Below, one piece after another: positions 11,098 through 23,076 of a stretch of DNA of 64,000 bases. The stretch lies in NCBI GenBank assembly GCA_008933995.1, contig WARS01000026.1, positions 4,726,501-4,790,500 of the forward strand, read 5' to 3'. The position numbers were made by a program, and so were the translations under genes. The notes beneath the pieces were generated by a model that saw only the letters and a list, made by a program, of their open reading frames with translations, did not search any database and was not told the DNA's origin. The DNA comes from Datnioides undecimradiatus. Taxonomy: Eukaryota; Chordata; Actinopteri; Lobotiformes; Datnioididae. How positions within the stretch are numbered: the first letter of the stretch is position 1; each line of letters opens with the position of its first letter.

Positions 11098-14000
11098 TTA
11101 GAGCTCAGCTGTGAGCTGCCCTTTACTCTGAATGATCCTCATGATGGACTGGACCACCTCTGATGTGGTGCCCTGACCTCCGATATCTGCTGTGTGCAAC
11201 TGTGAGAAAAGAAAAAACAGGAAACAGATCTCAAACATGGTCTATCATTGAAAAAAAACAAAACAAGATGAAAAACACTAAATAGTAAGGAAATCTTAAA
11301 TTGTGGAATAGTTCTTGTTGTAAGTGTATGGGTGCTTAATATAAAGTCCCCTGCAAGCAAAATATTCCCCATAGGACAGGTGAATAATAAAATACATTAG
11401 TCAATAGTTGAGTGAAAGCAGCAACCAGTCTGCTGCCTTGGATGATAAGCAGATCCGGTTTTTAAATGTGTTTGAGGACCATAATTAACATCAAAGTCGT
11501 ACAATGTATAATCTGACTCCATACTGTATGACATATAGTGCAGCACCTCATAAGTGCTTTGTGACATTGACAGGACACAATGCTGCTTTGTGTGGCTGCA
11601 TTGTGGTGCCCACTGGGATGCATGCCAGACCTGTCGTCAGGGCCTCTAAGCCTCTTTCAAACAACAAAGAACTGCTAGAGTCATGGGAGCCAGACGTGTG
11701 AGAGGAGGGAGCCTGTCAGTGAAGAAAGACTTACCCTGGTTTCATTCATGGTGGTGAGGACTGCATTTCGGATCAAACTTGCGTAGTCATAAAGCCTGGA
11801 GACACACACAGGAGAATACATTATTCACATTACTGGTATATGACAGTTGCAATGTTAAATATAAAGGACTTCATGTATTTTATCTTTAAAGGGCTTACTT
11901 AAGGTGGTCCAGCATCATACAGCTGGCTAGCAGCATGGCAGTGGGGTTGGCAATGTTCTTGTCTGCAATACTCTTTCCTGTGTTCCTTGTGGCCTGAGAA
12001 ACACAGAGCAAGGAAAAGACAAAAGCCGTTATCATTACAAATGACAGGGAAAACAGCATTTAATCTCGCCGCACCCATCTTCCACAGATCCTTCCTAATT
12101 AATACAAAAACAAAACATTACACCAACAATGATATACAACTATAAGAAGATGAGTATCTGACAGAAATCCACAGCCTGTGTATTTTTCATTCTTCCAAAA
12201 ATAGGACACAGCATCCAATTAACCACAAACTGCCAAACACTCACCGTTTCAAAGACAGCATAGTCACGGCCATAATTAGCCCCGGGCACAAGACCAGGAC
12301 CTCCTACCAGGCCTGCACACACGTTGCTCACCACATTTCCATACAGATTGGGCATCACCATCACATCAAACTGCTGGGGCTTGGACACCAGCTAAAAACA
12401 AACAAACAGGTGCCAGATGAAGCGTTTTGGATATGACAACATTTCCTGAGAAACCTTTTCAAACTCATGACGTGTCTTATTTATCTTTCATCACCTGCAT
12501 GGTGGTGTTATCCACAATCATGCTGTCAAATGTGATGTCTGGGTAACCGGAAGCCACTTCTTTGCAACACTGTAGGAACAAGCCATCACCCAGCTTCCTG
12601 TTGAGGCAGGAAAGGCCAAAATCATGCCAGCGCTGTAAAAACTCACAATATTATCCAAGACTCACGGAGGCCAGACTTGCATGGTGCGTTTGTGTCAGAG
12701 TAACTCACATGATGTTGGCCTTGTGTACGGCAGTGACCCTATGCCGACCCTTCTCCCTGGCCAGTTGGAAGGCATAGTCAGCGATCCTGAGGGAATTGTT
12801 CCTGGTGATGATCTTGAGACTCTCTACTACCCCTGATACACTCTAAAATTTATCAGGGAGGAGAATGACTGATAAATGACAAGTAAAGTTCAACTTGTTA
12901 GTGTTAATGATGAAGTAACACTGTCCTGAGTCTTTTGTGAAACAGCAAGTGTAACTGTGTACAACTGCCTCAGATCCTGTTTCTCTGTAAAAGAGAACAT
13001 CAGGCTGGAAATTAATAAAGTTTACTTACTATTATTAATGAGGTTGGTGGCAAAGAAAAACAATTCATGTGGAAATGTCAAGTCTGGTCTGTATAATCAG
13101 TACCTGTTTCCAATTTCAAAAGAGATTAGGAAGAGAAGAAGTGCATTTCAGCAGACAATAGAAGTGACTGTGTTTCTGTTCTGTCTGACCTCGTGCTCCA
13201 GACTGCTGTACTCTCCCTCCGTGTTCTCCCTGATGATCATGATGTCAATGTTCTTGTGGCGAGTCTGGACACCAGGCAGCGACTGGCAGTGCATCACATT
13301 GGCATAGAGGTCTAAGCTTGTGCTTTTGATATACACGTGAAAAAAGAGAGGGGAGTGGAGGTCAGGAAAAAAAATGGGTCAACTGACATCACCAGACAGC
13401 ACCAGACACAAGGGGCCAAATTATGGGAGGAATGTAAGCCATCTGACAAAAGTCAGGCCTCATCAAGGGAGGTGAGTATTTCATTAAAGCTCTTACCGAA
13501 GGAGATTATTTCTGGATTTGACAGATGGCGCCATGGTATGTTTGGTCTCTATGTTACCTATCAGGAGAGTCCAGTAATGTCAGAGTTAAAGTTTAGTGAC
13601 ATGACCTTACCATAACCACAGGCTTCTGACAGCTTCACTTTCCCTATTTTCATGCTCTGCTTTCAACACACGGTTTGCTTACCTTTGAGGGCAACTCCAT
13701 TACGACGGATGGCAGTGATGGCATTGTTGATATCGTCCTCAGTCTCTACAGCAGAATTGACATACACCACCTCAAAGTCGACCGGAACACAGCTGAACCT
13801 ACACAGAATGAAAACAAACCACATGGTGAGGCATCCTCACTGGTCTGGACACTGTGGACAATATTTAGTTGAGAGTCCAACCCACCTGAAAACCTCTCTG
13901 ACATGATTGAGCAGCTCTGGACCAATTCCATCTCCAGGTATGAGAGTCACAGTGTGTCTGCCTCCATATTTTGCAGGAGGAGGCTGTAAAATTGGAAGTT

Positions 14001-15464
14001 TATATATTAAAAGCAGCAAGCAGCAATGAACTTTAAGCACAACGCTAGTGTTTTTTCACAAATTGCCTTTATAGCATTGACATACACTGTTACTGATGTG
14101 TTACAATATGATGCCATATGTTTTTAGACTGATTTCTACATCTAGGAAGAATTTTAGTTTGGGGTACTTTTAAAGTTGTTGAAACGTTTATTTTTTGTTT
14201 TAATATTGCCAAGAAACTGTTGTATTCACAATCTAAACCCAGTAGATGAACAAACAAGGACATCCTGGAAAGGATGTGTATTTGGTAGTTGTAGCAGACA
14301 TGAAAGATGTTTCAAATTGGCAGCTGAATAGGCCATTTGAAGCAATTTTCAAACATATGAAAGTCTGTTTCATGCCACAGTGATATGGATTGTCAGCTGG
14401 AAAGGATATCATCCTAAAATCATTTTGAATGCTTTTGTATATTACTATAGTACAAATAACGTATAATTAAGATGGAAAATGCAAAATTACAGGTACAGTC
14501 CTACAAGGCAAAGTGAACAAAGAAGTAAGCATGTGACCTTAAGCAGTGAAAGGTTCACAGCATCATTCATTTCTTCAGATTGTAAATCTTGAACAATTTT
14601 ATTATTAAACTACAATTAGATTCTAATTATTATAATGCCAGCTTTATCCATCATAAGCGTGATGTGATATTCTATGTCTTATGGTTATGGCTATAAAATC
14701 ACATATTACTTGTATAGTAAAGGCTGTGCTCTGTCTTGTATGTGAGATGAGTCAGAGTTACTTACTATGTTTTCTCTCTGTTGTTGGGCAGCAAGGCAAG
14801 CAGAAAGACGAGTCAGTTTGACACATCAGAACCCAAGTAGCAGCGAGCATAGAGGTATTATAAACTCTTCTCCCCCGAAGAGGGTGGAGACAAACATATA
14901 ACCAGCCACTTCAAAAGATCAACTCAAAGCCACACAGCTTGAAAACGAACAGTTCAGTGCGTAGCTGCGATTATATTACATTGTCACGTATTAAGTGTTA
15001 CAGAGGCATATTGACAAAAATCACATCTACTCATTCTGTCAAATTGAAAGCCACAGAGAGGATGTGATTTACTCACGGTCAGCAAGGTCTTGTTCCTGTG
15101 ACTTGTCACAGTTGTTCCAAATACCTGAAGCAGAAACACAGAGAGATGATTTAGAGTGTGTTTGAAGATCGATTTTATGATCGGAGGGTCTTAGTTGTCT
15201 ATCACAGCTTAATGAAACCAACTAGCGCTGCTAAAAGGAGCACGAGATGCCTGCTAGCTCGCCAATTCAACTGTATGATATGAACCATTTGACCTTGTGT
15301 TCAGATAAATGTGTCGGCTTTAATACTGAGCCACACAACAACGACCACAACCGACGTGACACAAGCAACGTGTCTTGTCTTACTTTCACCGCATTTCCAA
15401 GGCGTCCGCCCCGAAACGGATAAACGATTTTTGACATCGAGAGAACAGCACTGTGGGCAGCCAT
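11098..15464 (-). CDS. idh3g: NAD-dependent isocitrate dehydrogenase, gamma regulatory subunit
   Basis: This subunit of the mitochondrial IDH3 heterotetramer supports allosteric (citrate/ADP) control of isocitrate oxidation to 2-oxoglutarate in the TCA cycle. Thirteen coding exons in transcript order: 15464-15384, 15124-15077, 14777-14766, 13983-13886, 13798-13683, 13557-13497, 13322-13190, 12842-12709, 12597-12495, 12391-12245, 11993-11899, 11795-11735 and 11199-11098. They join to 1191 nt, 396 aa (human about 393). All junctions have GT..AG and keep phase. Residues 1-27 ([12 protein letters not shown]..) are basic and suit a mitochondrial presequence. The mature part has [62 protein letters not shown] and [13 protein letters not shown]. 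The first of these and the NVVSNVCAG stretch fit gamma better than alpha or beta. The start is the first ATG of exon 1, next to the divergent fam3a promoter. Confidence 0.96.
14766..14777 (-). CDS. idh3g: idh3g exon 3, 12-nt microexon
   Basis: Twelve bases encoding Arg-Glu-Asn-Ile lie between a pyrimidine-rich CAG acceptor and a GTAAGT donor. Their insertion gives ..[15 protein letters not shown].., matching the position of the human ..EQTIPPSAKYGG segment. Without the microexon the frame is still open but the Ile-Pro-Pro context is lost. Confidence 0.8.
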
Positions 15465-15751
15465 CTTGGTTCTGAGGCGGTTCTCGCGTGCACGAAGAGC
15501 GAGCTGTTGTGCTCGCGCGATATGTTTTTCTCAATTTTTTTTAATCAATGCAAATACTTATTTACTTGTTATTGAGTAAGATATTAATTAAAAAAATACA
15601 TATAAGATACATATAAGAAGGTCATTTTAAATTCATTACACGTCCTTTCAAAAAAGTTTTTTTTGTATTTTAAAATACATTTCGGTCACGTGGACTTTCA
15701 CGCGCAGACTCAGTGGTCGCAGTCTGGAGCGGTTGGTGTTGTAACCGGAAG
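15465..15751. promoter_or_regulatory. Divergent idh3g/fam3a promoter
   Basis: The idh3g start codon (15464, minus) and the first fam3a exon (from roughly 15,700, plus) are under 300 bp apart, so one promoter must serve both. Visible sites are a CACGTG E-box inside GTCACGTGGA (about 15686-15693) and an ETS-type ACCGGAAG (about 15744-15751). A CpG-bearing patch (CTCGCGCGA) near 15512 is next to idh3g. There is no clear TATA box. E-box and ETS sites are common in housekeeping bidirectional promoters; use here is inferred. Confidence 0.6.
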
Positions 15752-16008
15752 CCATCAAACCAAACCAAATTTTTTCCATGCTTGTTAAACACGGAATATA
15801 AAGATTTGTGTGGATGACCGACTGAGCATACTGGTGGTAGTATATCTTCTAGTTAAAGCTGCTTTAGACCCGGAGAGCCTCCATGAGGAAACAGCGAAAG
15901 AAATAGCCAGAAGTCCCTGGTGGCAAGAGCAACAGCTCTTCTTTAACGTTCATACTAACCAAAGGTGACAAGACAAGGCAGTACTCGCTTGAAGCGTGAA
16001 CACAGAAG
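15700..16008 (+). other. fam3a: fam3a noncoding first exon (5' limit approximate)
   Basis: The exon ends at a strong donor, AAG|GTAAGA (16009), after a stretch with no start codon leading to Fam3a. The coding exon begins after an acceptor at about 16355 (CTTGTGCAG). The transcription start is not visible from sequence. Confidence 0.5.
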
Positions 16009-16373
16009 GTAAGACTGGTCGTTTCTCATTTTTAAGCACACGTGAGTAACTAATTATTTCGTTGTAGAATTGTGTCGAATTATGCTTTGTTGTGATGGTT
16101 TTGGTCCATGTAATCTCTTCAAACGTCATCCTGCAGAGCCATTTTACATTACCACTGCAACAATATTGAATGCTTTCTGTTAAAAGGAGTCTCTGTAAAA
16201 CTTTGCAAACTTCAAGCCACCCTTATGTAATAACCTTTTTAAAAATCTCTGTCCAGGTCTCTGAAATTGTGAATCATGAGATTAACAGGTTTGTTATCAT
16301 TTCCCCCCCAAAACATTAAAGTGGAAACTTGTTGGTCTGGTAGTCCCTTGTGCAGCGCCTGAACCAGTGTGTC

Positions 16374-19300
16374 ATGTTTCACTTGTCAGGGCCCCTGAGG
16401 GCTGTGGCTGTGCTGCTGTTGGTGGGGCTCACCTGGCTGCTGGCAAACACCTTATTTGGAGGGGAGAGCGGTTCATCTGTGCGGCATTTCTTCAGCGGTA
16501 ATAAAAGAAGTTCTTGATAGTCTAATTTATTAGTCAGTGAACAGTAAACCAGAACTTATCCAAGAAAAATGTTCAACATTTACTAATTCTAGTTGCAAAA
16601 TGTGAGCATTTGGGGAACTACTTTGTTTTTAATGAACTGAAAATGTAATATGTTTATATAAATGTATATATCATTAATTGTAATATATAATATAGTTTGT
16701 GCTGTTTGGGCTGTAACAAAAAACTGTAACAATAAATACAGAAATATAAATAAACAACAATTAGATAAAGACTAAGTAATGAAGACAAGTATAGTATGAA
16801 CTTGTTGTATGTGTAGAAAATCATCAAACATAGCCTTTCTGAAATGAGATTAGTTCATCTAAAATGTTGTATTTCCTCAGGTACAAGTGAGGAGCCAACC
16901 CCTGGTAAGCAGAACAAACTAATATGACCATTATGATGACTCTTTCTGTATTATCTTGATAATGTGTTATTATCTTAATCATCACCATTGATTATTGTGT
17001 CATATATTGTAGCTGAACCCCGCCCTCGAAGGTTTAAATGTGGACTTTTAGCTCCCTGCCCCCCAAAACATTTGGCTTTCCGCCTGGTGTCTGGTGCTGC
17101 CAATGTCATCGGGCCCAAAATCTGCCTGGAGGACAAGATGTGAGATTCAGTATTTACCAGTTCCTTTTATCTTTGTCTCTGTCGGCCCTGCTGTGTCCTT
17201 TTACGTTTCTTTTTTCTTTTTTTTTGGGTTTCACACTGTGTTCTTTTTTCCCTCCTTGCTGTCATAACCAGGCCTCCGAGTCAGTCTGGGGAGCTGAATG
17301 CAAGTATTATTTCAGTCTGTCTGAACCCCTCTTCTTTGTTTTTTGTCTGTAGTCTTGGTCTTTTTCTATGTTTGCAGTTGTTTCTCAAGTACAAGGGAGT
17401 GTGTATAAATGTACAGACTAATGTGTATGCTCAAAGAAGGGAAGTGTTCTATAGTGCTTACGTACTTCAGTTCATGCATTAACCTCATGTGTTTCTGTCT
17501 GACAGGTTAGTGAGCAGTGTGAAGAACAATGTTGGCCGTGGGTTAAACATAGCTTTGGTCAATGGTGAGAGTGCCATCCTCCACATTTTTCTAACCTGAT
17601 TGTGTGGCATTAATAGTTTAAGCTTCTGTTAATCATTATATCTCTACATCTAGGGGTGACTGGAGAGCTCTTGGACACAAAGACCTTTGATATGTGGGCA
17701 GGAGGTAATAAAAACCAGGCACTAATGTAGGCTGTGGTGTATATATTTCACATCTGGTACTCATGATTTTGCAATATGCAGCTGCAAACCGCAGTTAAAT
17801 CGCTCATCTGATGTTTGTTCTCAGATGTTTCCGACCTGTTGAAGTTTCTCAGGCCACTCCACGAGGGAACACTTGTGTTTGTTGCTTCCTTTGATGATCC
17901 AGCTACAAAGTAAGAATCCATGATGTGCCTTACAGTTTAATTCTTTTCCCATTTGACACACCTCAAAGCAGCTGTCACAGATAAAGCAGCAATTCATGCT
18001 TGTCAATTCACCTGCTATTACCCTAACAGCCAAATCCAACAGCCTACTGAGAAATGGAAATAACTTGCATTTTGATATGGATAAAAGTTAACAGAGAATA
18101 AGCGCTTGCATTAACTCGTAGCCATTTGCTTAGTGAAACAGCCAACCAACTTGATAAACATTAACCTGATACTTTATTCATACTTATGGCGACAGATTGA
18201 ATGATGAGTCTCGGCGACTGTTTGAGGAGCTTGGCAGCACGGCAATAAAAGAGCTGGCCTTTAGAGACAGCTGGGTGTTTGTTGGGGCCAAGGGCATCGA
18301 GAATAAGAGTCCCTTTGAGCAGGTATGTCACTGTTATTACTAAAGCTTATCACAGGCTAAGATTTATCAGCGCCTTTCATGTTATTTTCATTTTCCCACA
18401 GTCAACTGCTAACAGAAAATCTCCTTGTTTCATTATATATATAAAATCGTATAATAAAAAGTGACTCATCAGATAATATTATCAAGAATATGAATTTCAA
18501 TATGATACAAACATTCAAAGATATGCAATAGAATGAGAGGAGAATACACCTACAGTATGTATCAAGTACCAGATTTAAAAACTCAGTATACTGAAAAATA
18601 CAGAGTGATTTATCTCTCCGGTGGTCTGATTCATTGTGTCAACTTTGGCAAAGCCTAGAGTGTAACAGACATTTGTTTGTTATTCAGTTTAAAAAGGGCT
18701 GTTAAGAAAACTTCTGTGGTTCTGCAGTTAATGAAATTGCAATTTCAGTTACTACTTTGGCTTCCAGCAATTATTAAAACAAGATCATTGAGATAAAATG
18801 ATTGTTGTGCTACATATTGTTTCAGAATGATGCTGTCATTTTGTCTTGTGTTTTAAATAAAGTGCCCCTTCTTTTGTTGACATCACAAACTCAATCCCGT
18901 CCAGACTGTGGCATGTTTAGTTCAGAGTTTAGAGGTTAAGGAGTTAGAGTTTGACATACACCTATCCATGCTGTTACAGTGCTAGTGCTTGGAGCTGCTA
19001 CAAAGGATAAGAAAGTCAAACTCACATTTCATTTACTAAATAAACATGGCATTGTAACACCAATTATATTAATATGATATTTATTATGTTATGAAGTATG
19101 TAGTTTGTACTGTAATGTACCTCAAAGTCAGTGAGAATGATTTTTGCCATGGTCAAGCAGCACATTCATGTGTGCTCATGAGAAAATCAGAAATGATGAA
19201 TCCATAATCTCTAGTATGCTTTAGAAGGCCTCAATTCCCCCTTACACATACACACCAACAATGACTATGAAAAGCAAACCGTCATATTATATTTCTACAT

Positions 19301-19516
19301 CCCATTCATTTTTGTTCAAGGATCAGTATTCATCATCCAGCAGCTGTCATCCTGTGAGAAGCTGATCTGTCTGTTTGGTTGACATCAGATCTGTTTGCCT
19401 GTGGTTGTTTCCATTAGCGTATGAAGAACAGTAAGAACAGCAACAAGTATGAAGGCTGGCCTGAGTCTCTGGAGATGGATGGCTGCATTCCTCTGCGGGC
19501 ACCCCTGGAAGGATGA
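16374..19516 (+). CDS. fam3a: FAM3 metabolism-regulating signaling molecule A
   Basis: Fam3a belongs to the FAM3/ILEI family of small secreted or signal-anchored proteins; FAM3A is linked to hepatic lipid and glucose metabolism and to mitochondrial ATP release. Eight coding exons: 16374-16497, 16881-16904, 17013-17139, 17506-17564, 17654-17704, 17825-17909, 18196-18322 and 19418-19516. They give 696 nt, 231 aa (human 230). The N-terminus (about residues 5-28, [18 protein letters not shown]) is a hydrophobic signal or anchor. The FAM3 domain has the family cysteines C59, C65, C87 and C222. Diagnostic blocks are [57 protein letters not shown] and [20 protein letters not shown]. Similarity to FAM3A exceeds what I recall for FAM3B, C or D. 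The start is the first in-frame ATG of the exon. Confidence 0.95.
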
Positions 19517-20680
19517 TTGTGTCTGATATTGTCTCACATACAATACAGTAAGACCTGGAGCTGAAGCAGTGGATCCAAATGACTGTTAGAAAGCCAGAGA
19601 ACTGCCGAATGACTGAAACCTTTCAAGATCATCTTATTTCTCCTCTTGTGGCAAAGGCACAAACAGACTGCAAGGGTTGTCTCTGGACTTGATATATTTA
19701 ATATTGCTGGAGCGTGTTGTAGAGAAGTTGTGCATTAAGCATTGTGAGACACTTTTGAGCTGAAGTAATGTTTTAGAAAGGAGGAAAATGTTGGTGTTGG
19801 GAGAAAGGAAACCTGAGAAGCCAAATGTTTGATGACCAAAGTGTAACAGCAACAAGTGAATGAATACAGCTAGAGTAGGTCTTCTGGTGCTATTGTAGGA
19901 AATGGATATATTTCCTCTCTTCAGGCCTGCCTGAAGGGTGCCAATATGCCTGAGCAACAGGAATATGAGGAGTTGAATGCTTGCACAAAAATGTATGTTT
20001 AACAGGCAAAAGATACACCTGACTGGTTTCCCACTAAGGCATCAGGAAACATACTCCACATCAGCATAGGAAGAGCATTTATGCTACACTATCAGTTTAA
20101 ATGTCCTACTAAGCATCAGGTCTGTGGGCAGATTTTACATTTAAATGCATTAATATATTTTCATCCTGTGATTATATATATTTCACTGTACCTAGAATTA
20201 GCTGCCATTTGTTTCCTTAGAACTTGATGCACTGCCGTAATTGCTTGCGACATGTTTACAGTTATTAGGACAAACTTGTCTTTGGTAATTTTCCTTTGAT
20301 AAAAACTATTTATTTTAGTCCTTCATTAGAAAACAAAGCACATTTCACAGTTTGGGTTCATCATAACACTGCCCATGGTTTTGACGTTAAGTCTCAGGCC
20401 TGCAGACATCTTTCCATGGATTGTTTTTTTTTAAGTAAGTGTGTGGTTGTGTGTTTTTTCTTAATGTTGAGTGTGTCTGCCGGGCTTCTTGCAAGCCTAA
20501 CATGAAGGAAATGCATAGAAATAAAAATATTATTTTAAGTGTATGCTTAAAGATCCATTTTAGCTGCTTTGTCTGAATTGTGACACCTCTGTGTGTTAAG
20601 ATTTTTCTACAGAGCGTTACAGTCTATCTCTTTATCGTGTTGACAATGCTGATGAATAAAAATGTCAAAATGTTTCTGGT
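19517..20680 (+). other. fam3a: fam3a 3' UTR with poly(A) signal
   Basis: About 1.1 kb follows the stop without conserved coding. AATAAA at 20655-20660, followed by a GT-rich tract from about 20671, is a plausible end of the transcript. Confidence 0.5.
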
Positions 20681-20743
20681 TTCTGTACTTTATTTGATTA
20701 TTTTGTTTTTCCCATCGGTCGTCAGTGGTTTACTTAAAGAAAT

Positions 20744-20756
20744 TCACCAGAGGGCG
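20744..20756 (+). promoter_or_regulatory. CTCF-like motif, plus orientation
   Basis: TCACCAGAGGGCG fits the vertebrate CTCF core (CCASYAGRKGGCR) at all but the first base. It lies about 90 bp beyond the fam3a poly(A) signal. Occupancy is unknown. Confidence 0.45.
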
Positions 20757-21483
20757 ACAAAAGTCCAAGTTTCACTGGGGTTACTCGGTTCATTCTGCTC
20801 AAGGCATTTGCTTCACAAAGCATATGTCATGGTGGGGATAAACACTGCGACTGAACGTGGAAGATCCGTGTTCTGACACTGAAGTCAGCAAAGGCACACA
20901 CTCGCGGTTTTTGGTTGAATCGGTAGGCTGTAACGAAAAAATGACAAACCCGGTCCATTTCCCTGTTCCATTGAAATATGTTATGGGGCATTCACGTGTT
21001 ATTTGAAAAAAAGCGTGACTTCGAGATGTGTATTTACGCATGAGTTCAGCGTGCTCAACGAGTGTGGGTTATGTGACTTTTCAAAGGTAGAGACAAGACC
21101 ATGAGCGTTGGCTCACTTATTCACGTCGAATAATGATTTGCTTCAATACCAACATTATCTAGACCTCATTACTATAATTAGTGCTATTATGTGGACCCAC
21201 TATATTTGGTTCTTCTTTTAGTTGTCTTTATATCACAATCTCTCTCATGGTAATAACGTGTCACAGCAAAGCTTGGATTTTGAATAAATATAATACTGAA
21301 TAAAAATAGAGGGACCTAATAGCCAGCCTAGATGGTCTTTATTGTCCACGGAGGAACATTTGTTTTTCTCAACCTCCACTCATCTCACAAGAAATATATA
21401 AATAAAAGGAAATAAAGCGATAAAATATAAAATGTGGGACATCCTTGTCCTTGCATGTCTTTACATCTACCTTCACATGCTAA

Positions 21484-22059
21484 CCAGGGTGGAAAGTAAA
21501 AAAATAAAATAAAAAAATACTGTACTTAGGTAAATATTTTTAGGTACCCTAATTAAACTTGAGATTTTATATTATTCAATTAATATTATATTATTATTAT
21601 GTTACTTTACACTTTGCCTACTCTATATTTCAGGGGGAAATATTATATATTTTAATGCACTGTTTTATTTGACAGCTATGGTTAGCTACCTATTTTTATT
21701 TATTTACCTATTATTTATTATTTTATAAACACAAGTAGCGTAGATAACATGCAATGGTAAGAATAAACTACAGGACATAAAATGGTTCAAATCAGCTTCA
21801 GGTTTATAACAGCACAAAAATACTAACACATTAATTCATCAGTATTAATCCAATGTAATTTACAATAATACATCACTTACGTGGGTAATTTTCGCTGCTT
21901 ACTTAAACATTTGATAATACATTTTCTTATAATACCGCTGTACTTACTTAATTACAACGTTTAATGCAGTAGTTTTACATCTATGGCGTACTTTTAAAAT
22001 TTTTTACATTGCTGTATCTTTACTAAAGTAAAGGACCTAAACACTTCCTCTACCACTAT
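21484..22059. mobile_element. Degraded teleost interspersed repeat ('CAGTGGTGGAA' type)
   Basis: The left end CAGGGTGGAAAGTAA and the right end AAAGTAAAGGACCTAAACACTTCCTCTACCACT match, with decay, the two ends of a roughly 600-bp repeat I recall as abundant in percomorph fish. In that repeat both ends carry short inverted CAGTGGTGGAA-type termini. Internal blocks (ATTTCAGGGGGAAATATTATAT and a poly-pyrimidine/TTACT-rich body) fit too. There is no coding capacity. I infer a nonautonomous DNA transposon, possibly hAT-like. Confidence 0.6.
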
Positions 22060-22316
22060 ACCACTAAGAAGTCATTGGTATGAAGAGTGCTTTGACTGTT
22101 GGTACATTTTTGTCTTGCTTAAACTTTTTGAAAGCAGGACTTTTACTTGTAATAAAATATTTTCATATTGTGTTAATACTGCTTTCTTAGTGGTCACAGC
22201 TCTCAATTTCTCTTTCACCAGAGCACAAAACACGGGTAGTATCTAGATTAATGTAATCATGCATCTTCCCGACCTATAAAATAAACCCCCAGTAACCATT
22301 TAAAGTGTTACAGGCT

Positions 22317-22330
22317 CGTTGACGTCAACG
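22317..22330. promoter_or_regulatory. CRE-type palindrome upstream of wnk3
   Basis: CGTTGACGTCAACG is a perfect 14-bp palindrome containing the full cAMP-response element TGACGTCA. It lies about 0.7 kb upstream of the donor of the probable wnk3 exon 1. CREB/ATF use is inferred. Confidence 0.5.
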
Positions 22331-23076
22331 ACAGGAAAAGCTGTTGAGTGCTCGTTTAGCTGTACCTGCTGCTGTGCTGCGGCTGAAGCTTGCGAGGGGC
22401 ACTTGAATGCAGCATCAAAGTCACATATCAAGCCGTCGGTATAAACACGCATCACCACCGCCCTCTAGTGGCGGAGGGAGTGAACTGTCGATCCTGCTCG
22501 TCCTTAGGATGATGATGAAAAGCCCTGTGGCAAGTGAGCACGGGCAGGCAGAGCGCGCGCAGTCCCTCACGAGAACCTGCTGAAGGCCGTCGGAGTCGTG
22601 CGTTGTAAATTATGTACATAAGTTCCTGATATTATTCAGGTACACATGACTGGCCGGTCGCACAACATGGAGCCGTCAAACCGAGCAGCGAGTGGGGAAA
22701 CCAGTAAACCAGCGGCAAACATCGTCTGAATTGGAACACGTACACCAAGTGCTATCTGCCCGTCTCTCACACAGACCGAGGCTCGACGACTCCGATGGGG
22801 ATTTTCAATGAAAACACATACAGAGGAGCAACAAAAACGCGAGCCGCGATTTTTTTTTTCTAAGAGCCTTTTTGTAAATGTATTTTTTCAGTGGGTGTAA
22901 AATAATTTTGTAGGCAGAAAGCCCAGTGTAAATCTCGTGTAATAACGTTTGTAAAAAATAAGATAAAGGAATATTAAAAGATCCAGTTATCGGTGAGTTA
23001 GCAAGCTATCTGCGCTAAGCTGCTTTTTTAAAAAACAAACAAACGCTGGACCGACGAGCTACGATGCTACATTTGG
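22331..23076 (+). promoter_or_regulatory. wnk3: wnk3 promoter and noncoding exon 1
   Basis: This CpG-bearing, locally GC-rich stretch (for example GAGCGCGCGCAG near 22550) precedes a strong donor, TTTGG|GTGAGT, at 23077. The next acceptor on the strand that leads into wnk3 coding sequence is at 29752. I infer that transcription starts somewhere in 22,500-22,800 and that exon 1 ends at 23076. No coding sequence for Wnk3 is present here. Confidence 0.5.
22458..22471 (-). promoter_or_regulatory. CTCF-like motif, minus orientation
   Basis: The minus strand reads CCACTAGAGGGCGG, a full match to the CTCF core CCASYAGRKGGCR. It sits between the CRE palindrome and wnk3 exon 1, and faces the plus-oriented motif at 20744. 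Confidence 0.55.

Noticed and set aside
21331..21375. Sequence resembling the 'tttattgtcc..ggaaca' tail of some fish LINE/SINE repeats
   Set aside because: Match is short and from memory only; no coding or structural support nearby.
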